The notes below the pieces were generated by a model. That model did no database searches. It was not told the origin of the DNA and saw only the letters and a list, made by a program, of their open reading frames with translations. From positions 1 through 64,000 of the forward strand of contig NZ_JAQSDR010000008.1 of NCBI RefSeq assembly GCF_029946005.1: a stretch of DNA of 64,000 bases. Reading direction: 5' to 3'. The number at the start of each line of letters is the position of its first letter. The stretch's first letter is position 1. This document shows, piece after piece, positions 55,901 through 64,000 of this stretch. Source of the stretch: Aquabacterium sp. (lineage in GTDB: Bacteria > Pseudomonadota > Gammaproteobacteria > Burkholderiales > Burkholderiaceae_C). Both the position numbers and the translations under genes were made by a program.

Positions 55901-58900
55901 AGCGGTGGCGACGTACACGGATGGCCATGGCGCCAGCGAGTCTGTCACCAGTTCGGCCACGGCGGCAGTGGCCAACGTCAACGATGCACCCACGGGCGCG
56001 GTGGCCATTAGCGGCACGGCCACACAAGGCCAAACGTTGACGGCCAGCAACAACATTGCCGACATTGATGGCCTGGGTGCGATCACCTACCACTGGTACC
56101 GTGGTGGCGTGGACACGGGCAGCACGGGCACCACCTACGTGTTGTCTGAGTCCGACGTGGGCGCCATCATGACGGCGGTGGCCACCTACACCGATGGTCA
56201 TGGTGAGAGTGAATCAGTGACCAGCTCAGCCACGGCAGCCGTGGCCAACGTCAACGATGCGCCGACAGGCTCTGTGACCATCAGCGGCACGGCCACACAA
56301 GGCCAGACGCTGACGGCGAGCAACAACATTGCCGACATCGATGGCCTGGGTGCGATCACCTACCACTGGTACCGTGGCGGTGTGGACACGGGATCGACTG
56401 GGGCCACCTACGTATTGGCCGAGTCGGACGTGGGCGCGGTCATCACAGCGGTGGCGACGTACACGGATGGCCATGGCGCCAGCGAGTCTGTCACCAGTTC
56501 GGCCACGGCGGCAGTGGCCAACGTCAACGATGCGCCGACAGGCTCTGTGACCATCAGCGGCACGGCCACACAAGGCCAGACGCTGACGGCGAGCAACAAC
56601 ATTGCCGACATCGATGGCCTGGGTGCGATCACCTACCACTGGTACCGTGGCGGTGTGGACACGGGATCGACTGGGGCCACCTACGTATTGGCCGAGTCGG
56701 ACGTGGGCGCGGTCATCACGGCGGTGGCCACGTACACCGATGCCCATGGCGCCAGCGAGTCAGTCACCAGTTCGGCCACGGCGGCAGTGGCCAACGTCAA
56801 CGATGCCCCCACAGGTGCGGTGACCATCAGCGGTACGGCCACGCAGGGCCAAACGCTGACGGCCAGCAACAACATCGCCGATATCGATGGCCTGGGCACC
56901 ATCACTTACCACTGGTACCGTGGTGGTGTGGACACTGGCATCACGGGCCCGACCTACGTGCTTTCTGAATCTGACGTGGGCGAGGTCATCACGGCGGTGG
57001 TCACGTACACCGATGCGCACGGCACGGCCGAATCGGTGACCAGTGCGGCCACGGCGGCGGTGGCCAATGTCAACGATGCGCCCACGGGTGCGGTGACCAT
57101 CAGCGGCACGGCCACACAAGGCCAGACGCTGACGGCCAGCAACAACATTGCCGACATCGACGGCTTGGGCGCGATCACCTACCACTGGTACCGTGGTGGC
57201 GTGGACACGGGCAGCATGGGCACCACCTACGTGTTGTCTGAGTCCGACGTGGGCGCCATCATGACGGCGGTGGCCACCTACACCGATGGTCATGGTGAGA
57301 GTGAATCAGTGACCAGTGTGGCCACGGCGGCCGTGGCCAATGTCAATGATGTGCCCACGGGCGCGGTGAGCATCAGCGGCACGGCCACGCAGGGGCAGAC
57401 GCTGACAGCCAGCAACAACATTAGCGACATCGACGGCCTGGGCGCGATCACCTACCACTGGTACCGTGGTGGAGTGGACACGGGCAGCACGGGCACGACT
57501 TATGTGCTGTCTGAATCTGACGTGGGATCGGCCATCACGGCCGTGGCCACCTACACCGATGCGCACGGCACGGCCGAATCGGTGACCAGTGCGGCCACGG
57601 CGGCGGTGGTCAATGTCAACGATGCGCCCACAGGCGCGGTGAGCATCAGCGGCACGGCCACGCAGGGGCAGACGCTGACGGCCAGCAACAACATTGGCGA
57701 CATCGACGGATTGGGCGCGATCACCTACCACTGGTACCGTGGTGGTGTGGACACGGGATCGACTGGCACGACTTATGTGCTGAGCGAATCGGACGTGGGT
57801 ACGGTCATCACGGCGGTGGCCACCTACACCGATAGTCATGGTGCGAGTGAATCAGTGACCAGCGCGGCCACGGCGGCGGTGGCCAATGTCAACGATGCGC
57901 CCACGGGCGCGGTGACCATCAGCGGCACGGCCACACAAGGCCAGACGCTGACGGCCAGCAACAACATCGCCGACATCGACGGCCTGGGCACGATCACCTA
58001 CCACTGGTACCGTGGCGGTGTCGACACGGGATCGACTGGCGCCACCTACGTGCTGTCTGAGTCCGACGTGGGTGCCGTCATGACGGCCGTGGCCACCTAC
58101 ACCGACGCACATGGTGCCGCCGAGTCGGTGACCAGTGCGGCCACATCGGCGGTGGCCAATGTCAATGATGCGCCCACTGGCACGGTGACCATCAGCGGCA
58201 CGGCCACGCAAGGCCAGACCTTGACGGCCAGTGACAACCTGGCCGACATCGATGGCCTGGGCGCGATCACCTACCATTGGTACCGTGGAGGTGTGGACAC
58301 CGGCAGCACGGGCACCACCTACGTGCTGTCTGAATCCGACGTGGGCGCCGTCATCACGGCCGTGGCCACGTACACGGACGGGCATGGCACGGCCGAGTCG
58401 GTGACCAGCACGGCCACCGCCTCCGTGACCAACGTCAACGATGCGCCCACCGGCATGGTCACGGTCACGGGAACGGCCACCCAAGGCCAGACCTTGACCG
58501 CCGGCAACAACCTGGCCGATGCAGATGCCCTTGGGGCGATCACTTACCACTGGTTGCGTGATGGCGTGGACACCGGCAGCACTGGCGGCACCTACGTGCT
58601 GACCGAAGCGGATGTGGGCAAGGTCATTTCCGCTCAGGCCAGCTACACCGATGGCCATGGCACATTGGAGACGGTGACCAGCAGCGCGACAGCCAGCGTG
58701 GCCAATGTCAACGACAGTCCGACGGGCTCCGTGACCATCGCAGGGACGGTCATGCAGGGCAACACCCTCACCGCGAGCAACAGCATTGCCGATGCGGATG
58801 GTCTGGGGGCCATCACCTACCACTGGCTGCGCGATGGCGTGGACACTGGCAGCACTGGCGCAACCTACGCACTGACCGAAGACGATGTGGGGGCGACCAT

Positions 58901-61900
58901 GTCGGTCCAAGCCACCTACACGGACGGGCATGGCGCCAATGAAGTCGTCACGAGCGCAGCGACAGCTGCAGTGCTTGACATGAACGATCTGCCAACCGGC
59001 ACCGTGACGGTGACGGGCGCGGCCACCCAAGGCCAGACATTGACCGCCAGCGACAACCTGGCCGATGCGGATGGCCTGGGCACCATCACCTACCACTGGT
59101 ACCGTGGTGGCGTGGACACTGGATCCACTGGCGCCACCTATGTTCTGGGTCAGGCGGATGTGGGGGCTGTCATCACCGCGGTGGCCACGTACACGGACGG
59201 GCACGGTACCGCCGAATCGGTGACCAGTTTGGCCACCTCCGCCGTGGCCAATGTCAACGATGTACCCACAGGCAGCGTCACCATCAGCGGCACGGCCACC
59301 CAAGGCCAAACCTTGACGGCCAGCAACAACCTGGTCGATATCGACGGCTTGGGCACGATCACCTACCAATGGTACCGTGGAGGCGTGGACACCGGCAGCA
59401 CAGGCACCACCTACGTGCTGAGCGAATCCGACGTGGGTGCGGGCATCACCGCAGTGGCCACGTACACCGATGGTCATGGCACGGCTGAATCGGTGACCAG
59501 CGCAGCCACCGCTGCCGTGGCCAACGTCAATGATGCGCCCACAGGCAGCGTGACGATCAGCGGCACGGCCACGCAAGGCCAAACGCTGACGGCCAGCAAC
59601 AACCTGGCCGACATCGACGGCCTGGGGGTGATCACCTACCACTGGTACCGTGGTGGCGTGGACACTGGATCGACGGGTGCCACTTATGTGTTGAGCGAAT
59701 CCGACGTGGGGGCAGTCATGACGGCGGTGGCCACCTACACCGACGCGCACGGCGCCGCCGAGTCAGTCACCAGTGCGGTGACTTCCGCCGTGGCCAACCT
59801 CAACGATGTGCCCACGGGCACGGTGACCATCAGCGGCACAGCCACGCAAAGCCAAACGCTGACGGCCAGCACCAATCTGGCTGACATCGATGGTCTGGGC
59901 GCCATCACCTACCACTGGTACCGTGGTGGGGTGGACACCGGCAGCACCGGCACGACTTATGTGCTGTCGGAATTTGATGTGGGCGCCGCCATCACAGCCG
60001 TGGCCACCTACACCGATGCGCACGGCACGGCCGAGTCAATGACCAGCACGGCCACCGCTGCCGTGGCCAACATCAACGATGCGCCCACCGGAAGCGTTGC
60101 CATCACCGGCACGGCCACGCAAGGCCAGACGCTGACGGCCAGCAACAGCGTTGCCGACATTGATGGCCTGGGCGCGATCACGTACCACTGGTATCGGGGC
60201 GGTGTGGACACGGGATCGACTGGATCTACCTACGTGTTGAACGAATCCGATGTTGGCTCGGCCATCACAGTGGTGGCCGCGTACACCGATTCGCACGGCA
60301 CGGCCGAATCGGTGACCAGTTCGGCCACCTCGGCCGTGGCCAATGTCAACGATGTGCCGACAGGCGCTGTGACCATCAGCGGCACGGCCACGCAGGGGCA
60401 GACCTTGACGGCCAGCCACAACATCGTTGACATCGATGGCTTGGGGACCATCACCTACCACTGGTACCGTGGCGGCGTGGACACCGGCAGCACGGGCACG
60501 ACCTACGGGCTGTCCGAATCCGACGTGGGTGCGGTCATCACGGCCGTGGCCACCTACACCGATGCCCATGGCACGGCCGAATCGGTGGCCAGCTCAGCCA
60601 CTTCCGCCGTGGCCAATGTGAATGATGCTCCGACAGGCGCGGTGAGCATCAGCGGGATGGCCACGCAAGGTCAAACGCTGACGGCGAGCAACAACATCGC
60701 CGACATCGACGGCCTGGGAGCCATCACCTACCACTGGTACCGCGGCGGTGTGGACACTGGCAGCACGGGCGCGACCTATGTGCTGTCTGAATCCGACGTG
60801 GATGCCGTCATGACCGCCGTGGCCACTTACACCGATGCTCACGGCACAGCAGAGACCATCACCAGCGGTGCCACAACTGCCGTGGCCAACATCAATGACC
60901 TGCCCACCGGGGCCGTGACCATCACCGGCACGGCCGCTCAAGGCCAGACTTTGACCGCCAGCCACAACCTGGCCGACGCCGATGGGCTGGGCGCCATCAC
61001 CTACCACTGGCTGCGCGATGGCGTGGACACTGGCAGCACGGGCAGCACCTACGTCCTGACCGAAGCGGATGTGGGCTCGAGCATGACGGTTCAAGCCACC
61101 TACACCGATGGCCATGGCGCCAACGAAGGCGTGGCCAGCAGCGCCACCGGGGCCACCGCCAATGTCAACGACGACCCCACCGGTGCCGTGACCATCGGTG
61201 GCACACCCGCCCAAGGCCAGACCTTGAACGCCAGCAGCAGCATGGCCGATGCCGATGGCTTGGGCACCGTCACCTACCATTGGCTGAGCAATGGCGTGGA
61301 CACGGGCCTCACGGGCACCACCTACGCCTTGTCTCAAGCCGATGTGGGCGCCCAGATCCGCGTCCTGGCCACCTACACGGACCAGCATGGATCGGCCGAG
61401 TCCATGACCAGCGCTTCCAGCGCAACCGTGGCCAATGTCAATGACGCACCGCTGTTGGGTGCGGGCAGCATGCTGATGGCGGCCAGTCCTTCGGTCACCG
61501 TGGACACCGGCACCTTGCTGAGTACTGCGACCGACCTGGACGGCGACACCTTGACCGTGCAAGTCGTGGACACCGTGACGCATGGCCAACTGACCATCCT
61601 GGGCGATGGCAGCCTGCACTACCAGGCGACGGCCGGGTTCTCGGGCATGGACCAGTTCACCTACGTGGCGTTTGACGGCCAGCTGCAAAGCAGCCTGCGA
61701 ACAGTGATGATCTCGGTGGCGAGCCCGCCGGTTGACGAGGTGATCATCGTCAATCCGGGCACGGGGACCAGCACCCCCACGACGCCATCAACCCCTGTCG
61801 ATTCTGCCCCGGTGATTGACGCATCAACCCCTGTCACGCCGCCGACGATGGATCCCATTCCTGACCCGGTTGTGGTGACCAACCCCGGCACGGAGCAAGG

Positions 61901-62546
61901 CACCGGCGACAGCGTCGGTGATCAGGGTGACTTGTCCGGGTTGCCACCCACGGGCGCCTCCAGCTCCTCGAATGGCTCGTCAGGGGCGGGTGGCGCGCTG
62001 GCTCGCTATGCCGGCACCTCGTCATTCAATGGGGCTTATCAGGGGCAGAGTTTTAATTTCCGCCTGGATCTCGGGGGGCTGGACCTGGCATTCAACGCGG
62101 GTCGGGCTTTCATGGCGTCGATCAATGGCATGAAGCCCATCGAGGAAGGGGCGGGTGGTCTGGGCCTGAACCTGTCCTTGAATGCCGGCTCCGACCATGG
62201 TGGCGCACACGCTGCCTCATTGAACTTCGCAGAGACGCCTGATGACCAGTTGGTCAAGGTGCAGAAAGTGGCCGTGCAGACTTCGGGCGCGGTCGTCTCG
62301 GTGGGGGCTGTGTGGTGGGCCGCGCGCATGTCAGGCCTGCTGGCCAGTTTGATGATCAGCACACCGGCCTGGCGCTCCATCGACCCCTTGCCGGTGATGG
62401 GCCTCAGCAATGGCCCCGAGGGCGATGATGAGGAGGAAAATGACCCCTTGGCACCCCAAGGCGAGCGTCACATGGACGAGAAAGCAGCCGGCCTTTTCAG
62501 CGCCCAGGCACCATCCATGCCCCGCGACCTGGAGCGCATTGGCTGA
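49992..62546 (+). CDS. Giant LEPR-XLL/DUF4347 repeat protein 2 (4184 aa), putative adhesin
   Basis: Paralogue of giant 1 with the same ends but a different core. Domains: an LEPR-XLL-like motif (EELEARILYSAD, residues 21-32); DUF4347 (about 86-245) with HIISHG (His147) and LLLYGCDLA (Cys190); a DNRLRE-like domain (about 260-440); and two cadherin-like stretches. Then come 34 repeats of 91 aa (about residues 722-3815), a final cadherin-like domain and a Pro/Thr/Ser linker. The tail carries the same hydrophobic segment beginning VGAVWWAARMSG (from about 4104) and an acidic stretch, and ends DLERIG. The ribosome-binding site is weak (GAAAG). The 193 bp before it contain no clear terminator or promoter. 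There is no Sec signal peptide. The repeats have a YHWYRGGVDTG core like Ig-fold adhesin modules. Confidence 0.92.
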   Translation: MTRKLKSGAVVRPGGFDGQMEELEARILYSADLIGALADASGDHASGPSSAQVVVMPATPVTSQGNDEITQAKAAGEESDVEGSLELVFIDASVPEADQLLALLQSQTMVGRTLEVHWIDAQSDGVSQIAEVLKGREGIDALHIISHGDASGLQLGSGRLDGAWLTAHMGEVASWGGALSADADLLLYGCDLASSSEGRALVDNLALLTGADVAASDDLTGSALLGGDWTLEYEAGQVESAVVLSAQAQQSWSHVLATATFQEGVSSYTGTQDTYIDTANSSTNYGASTSLKVDDGTPNDMQTLIRFDNIIGAGQIPAGSTITAATLTVYVTNHDAGDNVTIHQMLINWTEASTFSSLGSGVATNNVEASSTGLYTLDAGTSGSVDFTGLASSVQAWVNGQANYGWVIVTGASNADDWTIVSSEGATSTQRPKLTVTYTPPTPPALDLDANNSSGATGSNYTAAFTEQTAVNIIDSDATVTAGSNTISPNLSGMTVTISNLLDGAAESLSATTTGTSITASYNSGTGVLTLSGSDTAAHYQTVLRTIQYNNSSDNPTTTSRTINFVASDPYGGNSTTATTTLSVSRVNDAPTATITPTSYSATEQVSLTLHGTGLSMADVDAGSSSVQATISVTSGTLTAAAGTTGVTIGGSGTSTLTLSGTLAQINNLLAGSLSGTLTFIMSSDAPPASVTLTLTASDLGNSGSGGTLTGNDTATINITAVNDSPTGSVSISGTVTQNQTLTASNSIADADGLGTITYHWLRGGVDTAATGSTYALTEADVGAVMSVRATYTDAYGAAETVTSSATSAVANVNDAPTGSVTISGTATQGQTLTASNNIADIDGLGAITYHWYRGGVDTGSTGTTYVLSESDVGAVMTAVATYTDGHGTAESVTSSATAAVANVNDAPTGSVTISGTATQGQTLTASNNIADIDGLGAITYHWFRGGVDTGSTGTTYVLSEADVGSTIVAKATYTDVHGTAETVTSSATAAVANVNDSPTGTVTITGTATQGQTLTASNNIADIDGLGVITYHWYRGGVDTGSTGTTYVLSESDVGSAITAVATYTDAHGTAESVTSAATAAVVNVNDAPTGAVSISGTATQGQTLTASNNIGDIDGLGAITYHWYRGGVDTGSTGTTYVLSESDVGAVITAVATYTDGHGTAESVTSSATTAVANVNDAPTGTVTISGTATQGQTLTASNNIADIDGLGTITYHWYRGGVDTGSTGTTYVLSESDVGAAITAVATYTDAHGAAESVTSSATAAVANVNDAPTGAVTISGTATQGQTLTASNNIGDIDGLGAITYHWYRGGVDTGSTGTTYVLSESDVGSAITAVATYTDAHGTAESVTSAATAAVVNVNDAPTGAVSISGTATQGQTLTASNNIGDIDGLGAITYHWYRGGVDTGSTGTTYVLSESDVGAVITAVATYTDGHGTVESVTSAATASVVNVNDAPTGSVTISGTATQGQTLTASNNIADIDGLGAITYHWYRGGVDTGSTGTTYVLSESDVGAVITAVATYTDGHGTVESVTSAATASVVNVNDAPTGSVTISGTATQGQTLTASNNIADIDGLGAITYHWYRGGVDTGSTGTTYVLSESDVGAVITAVATYTDGHGTVESVTSAATASVVNVNDAPTGSVTISGTATQGQTLTASNNIADIDGLGAITYHWYRGGVDTGSTGTTYVLSESDVGAVITAVATYTDGHGASESVPSAATSAVANVNDAPTGSVTISGTATQGQTLTASNNIGDIDGLGAITYHWYRGGVDTGSTGTTYVLSESDVGAIMTAVATYTDAHGTAESVTSSATAAVANVNDAPTGSVTISGTSTQGQTLTASNNIADIDGLGAITYHWYRGGVDTGSTGTTYVLSESDVGAVITAVATYTDGHGTVESVTSAATASVVNVNDAPTGSVTISGTATQGQTLTASNNIADIDGLGAITYHWYRGGVDTGSTGATYVLAESDVGAVITAVATYTDGHGASESVTSSATAAVANVNDAPTGAVAISGTATQGQTLTASNNIADIDGLGAITYHWYRGGVDTGSTGTTYVLSESDVGAIMTAVATYTDGHGESESVTSSATAAVANVNDAPTGSVTISGTATQGQTLTASNNIADIDGLGAITYHWYRGGVDTGSTGATYVLAESDVGAVITAVATYTDGHGASESVTSSATAAVANVNDAPTGSVTISGTATQGQTLTASNNIADIDGLGAITYHWYRGGVDTGSTGATYVLAESDVGAVITAVATYTDAHGASESVTSSATAAVANVNDAPTGAVTISGTATQGQTLTASNNIADIDGLGTITYHWYRGGVDTGITGPTYVLSESDVGEVITAVVTYTDAHGTAESVTSAATAAVANVNDAPTGAVTISGTATQGQTLTASNNIADIDGLGAITYHWYRGGVDTGSMGTTYVLSESDVGAIMTAVATYTDGHGESESVTSVATAAVANVNDVPTGAVSISGTATQGQTLTASNNISDIDGLGAITYHWYRGGVDTGSTGTTYVLSESDVGSAITAVATYTDAHGTAESVTSAATAAVVNVNDAPTGAVSISGTATQGQTLTASNNIGDIDGLGAITYHWYRGGVDTGSTGTTYVLSESDVGTVITAVATYTDSHGASESVTSAATAAVANVNDAPTGAVTISGTATQGQTLTASNNIADIDGLGTITYHWYRGGVDTGSTGATYVLSESDVGAVMTAVATYTDAHGAAESVTSAATSAVANVNDAPTGTVTISGTATQGQTLTASDNLADIDGLGAITYHWYRGGVDTGSTGTTYVLSESDVGAVITAVATYTDGHGTAESVTSTATASVTNVNDAPTGMVTVTGTATQGQTLTAGNNLADADALGAITYHWLRDGVDTGSTGGTYVLTEADVGKVISAQASYTDGHGTLETVTSSATASVANVNDSPTGSVTIAGTVMQGNTLTASNSIADADGLGAITYHWLRDGVDTGSTGATYALTEDDVGATMSVQATYTDGHGANEVVTSAATAAVLDMNDLPTGTVTVTGAATQGQTLTASDNLADADGLGTITYHWYRGGVDTGSTGATYVLGQADVGAVITAVATYTDGHGTAESVTSLATSAVANVNDVPTGSVTISGTATQGQTLTASNNLVDIDGLGTITYQWYRGGVDTGSTGTTYVLSESDVGAGITAVATYTDGHGTAESVTSAATAAVANVNDAPTGSVTISGTATQGQTLTASNNLADIDGLGVITYHWYRGGVDTGSTGATYVLSESDVGAVMTAVATYTDAHGAAESVTSAVTSAVANLNDVPTGTVTISGTATQSQTLTASTNLADIDGLGAITYHWYRGGVDTGSTGTTYVLSEFDVGAAITAVATYTDAHGTAESMTSTATAAVANINDAPTGSVAITGTATQGQTLTASNSVADIDGLGAITYHWYRGGVDTGSTGSTYVLNESDVGSAITVVAAYTDSHGTAESVTSSATSAVANVNDVPTGAVTISGTATQGQTLTASHNIVDIDGLGTITYHWYRGGVDTGSTGTTYGLSESDVGAVITAVATYTDAHGTAESVASSATSAVANVNDAPTGAVSISGMATQGQTLTASNNIADIDGLGAITYHWYRGGVDTGSTGATYVLSESDVDAVMTAVATYTDAHGTAETITSGATTAVANINDLPTGAVTITGTAAQGQTLTASHNLADADGLGAITYHWLRDGVDTGSTGSTYVLTEADVGSSMTVQATYTDGHGANEGVASSATGATANVNDDPTGAVTIGGTPAQGQTLNASSSMADADGLGTVTYHWLSNGVDTGLTGTTYALSQADVGAQIRVLATYTDQHGSAESMTSASSATVANVNDAPLLGAGSMLMAASPSVTVDTGTLLSTATDLDGDTLTVQVVDTVTHGQLTILGDGSLHYQATAGFSGMDQFTYVAFDGQLQSSLRTVMISVASPPVDEVIIVNPGTGTSTPTTPSTPVDSAPVIDASTPVTPPTMDPIPDPVVVTNPGTEQGTGDSVGDQGDLSGLPPTGASSSSNGSSGAGGALARYAGTSSFNGAYQGQSFNFRLDLGGLDLAFNAGRAFMASINGMKPIEEGAGGLGLNLSLNAGSDHGGAHAASLNFAETPDDQLVKVQKVAVQTSGAVVSVGAVWWAARMSGLLASLMISTPAWRSIDPLPVMGLSNGPEGDDEEENDPLAPQGERHMDEKAAGLFSAQAPSMPRDLERIG
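52155..61436 (+). repeat. 34 tandem 273-bp repeats with perfectly constant length
   Basis: Unit starts (codon for V of VND) at 52155 and 61437 differ by 9282 bp, exactly 34 x 273, so no unit carries a net insertion or deletion. The consensus begins VNDAPTGSVTISGTATQGQT and later has DIDGLGAITYHWYRGGVDTG. The middle units are nearly identical, for example the blocks at 53261 and 54080, which are 819 bp (3 x 273) apart. The first two and last several units are more divergent (ADADGLG, YHWLRDG). Confidence 0.92.
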
Positions 62547-62560
62547 GAGACCGTGTGCGT

Positions 62561-63406
62561 TCAGGTCCGCCAGACCCGTGGTGGGCAGGCCGCCATTTGC
62601 CAAGCCATATCACGCCAACAGGCCCGCACCTCGGTGAGCAATTGCATGGCGGGCTCCACGCGATTCGCCAGTACGCGCAGCACCACCACCTCATCGTGTG
62701 GGCTGGTGCAACCGGCTTGCGCTTTCAAGGCATGCGCCTCGATCAAGGCCCGGGCACCGTCCAGCAAGGCATCGCGACGGGCGCTGGGCATGGCCCCGCC
62801 AGTGGCAAACCAAAGCGTGGCCATCACGCGGTGGCCTGCCCAACCCAGAGGGCTGTCCAGCAAGCGATGGTCGTTGGCTTTGACAGTACCGCGTTCCAGC
62901 CACACGCCTGGCAGATCGATACTCTGCGTGTAGTGGCCCTCAGCATGGGCCGGGTCGTCGAACAGCTCGCCCGCCGCCGGAAGGCCCAGGGCCAGCACAT
63001 CCCAGCCCATCATCTCGGCACCAAGGGCCAGCTCAAAGCGCATGCGGTTCTCGGCGCGGCAGCCTCGGTAGGCGATGGTTTCCAGCGGCAGCCATTCCAG
63101 CCGCGCGCCATCGGCCACCTTGGCGATCAATGATTGCTGGGCCAACTCGCCAGCGCTGCGGTAAAAGCGTGTGGCCCCAGGTGTGGTGATCAAGGCGTGG
63201 CTGCCGGGCGCCAACCGCGCTTCAATCTCCAGCACGTCACCACCGGCGATGCCGCCTGGCGGATGCACCAGCACGTGGTGGCACACGGCGTCGCCTTCCG
63301 GGTAAAGGCGCTGCAACACGCGCAGCGGCCCGTGGTGCAGGTCGTGCGCGATCGTGCGCTGGCCGTCAAGGCGGTAATCCAGGTTCAGGTGGCCAAGCCA
63401 GCTCAT
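62561..63406 (-). CDS. ureD: Urease accessory protein UreD
   Basis: The 281-aa protein matches the UreD/UreH family, which acts with UreF and UreG as the chaperone for nickel insertion into urease. Recognisable features are the N-terminal region LNLDYRLDGQRT, the conserved HPPGGIAGGD, TTPGATRFYRS, and the C-terminal LTEVRACWRDMAWQM. The ATG at 63406 begins MSWLGHLNLDY. It converges with giant 2 across 14 bp with no visible terminator. The rest of the urease operon is not here. On the minus strand ureD is the last gene in the window's direction, so structural genes would have to be encoded elsewhere. Confidence 0.93.
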   Translation of the reverse strand: MSWLGHLNLDYRLDGQRTIAHDLHHGPLRVLQRLYPEGDAVCHHVLVHPPGGIAGGDVLEIEARLAPGSHALITTPGATRFYRSAGELAQQSLIAKVADGARLEWLPLETIAYRGCRAENRMRFELALGAEMMGWDVLALGLPAAGELFDDPAHAEGHYTQSIDLPGVWLERGTVKANDHRLLDSPLGWAGHRVMATLWFATGGAMPSARRDALLDGARALIEAHALKAQAGCTSPHDEVVVLRVLANRVEPAMQLLTEVRACWRDMAWQMAACPPRVWRT

Positions 63407-63436
63407 GGGGCAACAACAAAGTTCAAGGCAAGGCGC

Positions 63437-64000
63437 TCAGTGTAGTGGCCGGGCCGACTCGTGCCAGCCGCCCAGCACCGCCCGGCTCAAGGCGGACAGC
63501 ATGGCAAACAGGCCAACGCCTGTCAGGGTGATCAGCAGCAGCGCGGCGAACATGCGCGGGATGTTGAGCTGGTAGCCCGATTGCAGGATCTGGTAGGCCA
63601 GCCCGGTGCCCGTGCCCCCGGTGCCCGCCACGAACTCGGCCACCACCGCCCCGATCAAGGACAAGCCGCCCGAGATGCGCAGGCCCGCCATGAAAAAGGG
63701 CAGGGCACTGGGGATGCGCAGCCGCAGCAGCAATTGCCAGCGGCTGGCCCCTTGCAGCTTGAAATAGTCGGCCAGGCCGGGATTGATGCTGCGCAAACCG
63801 GTGGTGGTGTTGGCAATGATGGGGAACAAGGCCACCAGCGTGGCGCACACCACCAGCGACAAGGTAGGGTCCTTCACCCAGATGATGATCAGCGGCGCGA
63901 TGGCCACGATGGGCGTGACTTGCAGCAGCACCGCGTACGGAAAAAATGCAGCTTCGATCCAGCGGCTTTGCACGAACACAAAGGCGATCAGGCTCCCAAT
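63437..64000 (-). CDS. ABC transporter permease, SsuC/TauC type (partial, N-terminus beyond right edge)
   Basis: The 188 visible codons form the C-terminal part of an inner-membrane permease of the nitrate/sulfonate/taurine/pyrimidine-precursor import class. The frame stays open to the window edge. There are four hydrophobic segments, and the EAA cytoplasmic loop reads LQGASRWQLLLRLRIPSALP. Substrate cannot be told. The stop lies 30 bp before ureD, in the same direction, so the two are likely one transcription unit. Products imported by such systems in urease loci may be nitrogenous, but that is a guess. Confidence 0.88.
   Translation of the reverse strand: MGSLIAFVFVQSRWIEAAFFPYAVLLQVTPIVAIAPLIIIWVKDPTLSLVVCATLVALFPIIANTTTGLRSINPGLADYFKLQGASRWQLLLRLRIPSALPFFMAGLRISGGLSLIGAVVAEFVAGTGGTGTGLAYQILQSGYQLNIPRMFAALLLITLTGVGLFAMLSALSRAVLGGWHESARPLH

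Noticed and set aside
52155..61436. CRISPR array
   Set aside because: Direct repeats are contiguous coding units of 273 bp without unique spacers, and no cas genes are present.
53757..61688. Minus-strand frames of 364-632 codons opposite giant 2
   Set aside because: His/Gly/Arg-rich shadow translations that follow the 273-bp repeat. The plus strand carries the single uninterrupted 4184-codon frame.

Overview
The window is G+C-rich, densely coding DNA that looks like a betaproteobacterium of the order Burkholderiales, perhaps near Comamonadaceae. This rests on the style of the ETF-acyl-CoA dehydrogenase-nitronate monooxygenase block, on ureD next to a SsuC/TauC-type permease, and on codon bias. 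It is an inference from family resemblance, with no database search.

Layout. (1) 1-16149, minus strand: two paralogous giant genes encode proteins built almost entirely from an 8-residue repeat (consensus like IAALTTDQ), arranged in a 17-octad (136 aa, 408 bp) super-repeat. The left one runs off the window. The right one (3068 aa) ends in an Asp/Asn-rich, calcium-binding-like C-terminal domain. (2) 16150-16526: leader and intergenic DNA with inverted repeats and a possible 40-codon ORF. (3) 16527-22177: housekeeping metabolism, namely murI, etfB-etfA, an acyl-CoA dehydrogenase and a nitronate monooxygenase, with two clear hairpin terminators. (4) 22178-22758: a non-coding convergent interval holding two long imperfect palindromes. 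(5) 22759-25308, minus strand: a hybrid histidine kinase and a LuxR/NarL-type response regulator.

(6) 25437-62546, plus strand: a 37-kb cluster that is the most interesting part. In order it encodes a GAF-TM-HlyD protein, a PqqD-like/M50 protease/HlyD fusion, a shortened SecA paralogue, a periplasmic adaptor, a 5234-aa giant protein, a diguanylate cyclase overlapping it by 4 bp, and a 4184-aa giant protein. Both giants begin with an LEPR-XLL-like motif (LESRLLFSAD and LEARILYSAD) followed by a DUF4347 domain. Both carry huge tandem arrays (24 x 369 bp and 34 x 273 bp) and share a nearly identical C-terminal membrane-like segment with an acidic tail. I infer a dedicated export, processing and surface-display system for giant adhesins, regulated by a divergent two-component pair and c-di-GMP. 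No ABC ATPase or outer-membrane channel is visible in the window.

(7) 62561-64000, minus strand: ureD and the 3' part of an ABC transporter permease gene cut by the right edge.

Many long plus-strand open frames over 1-16 kb, and minus-strand ones over 38-61 kb, are shadows of repetitive genes and are not annotated.
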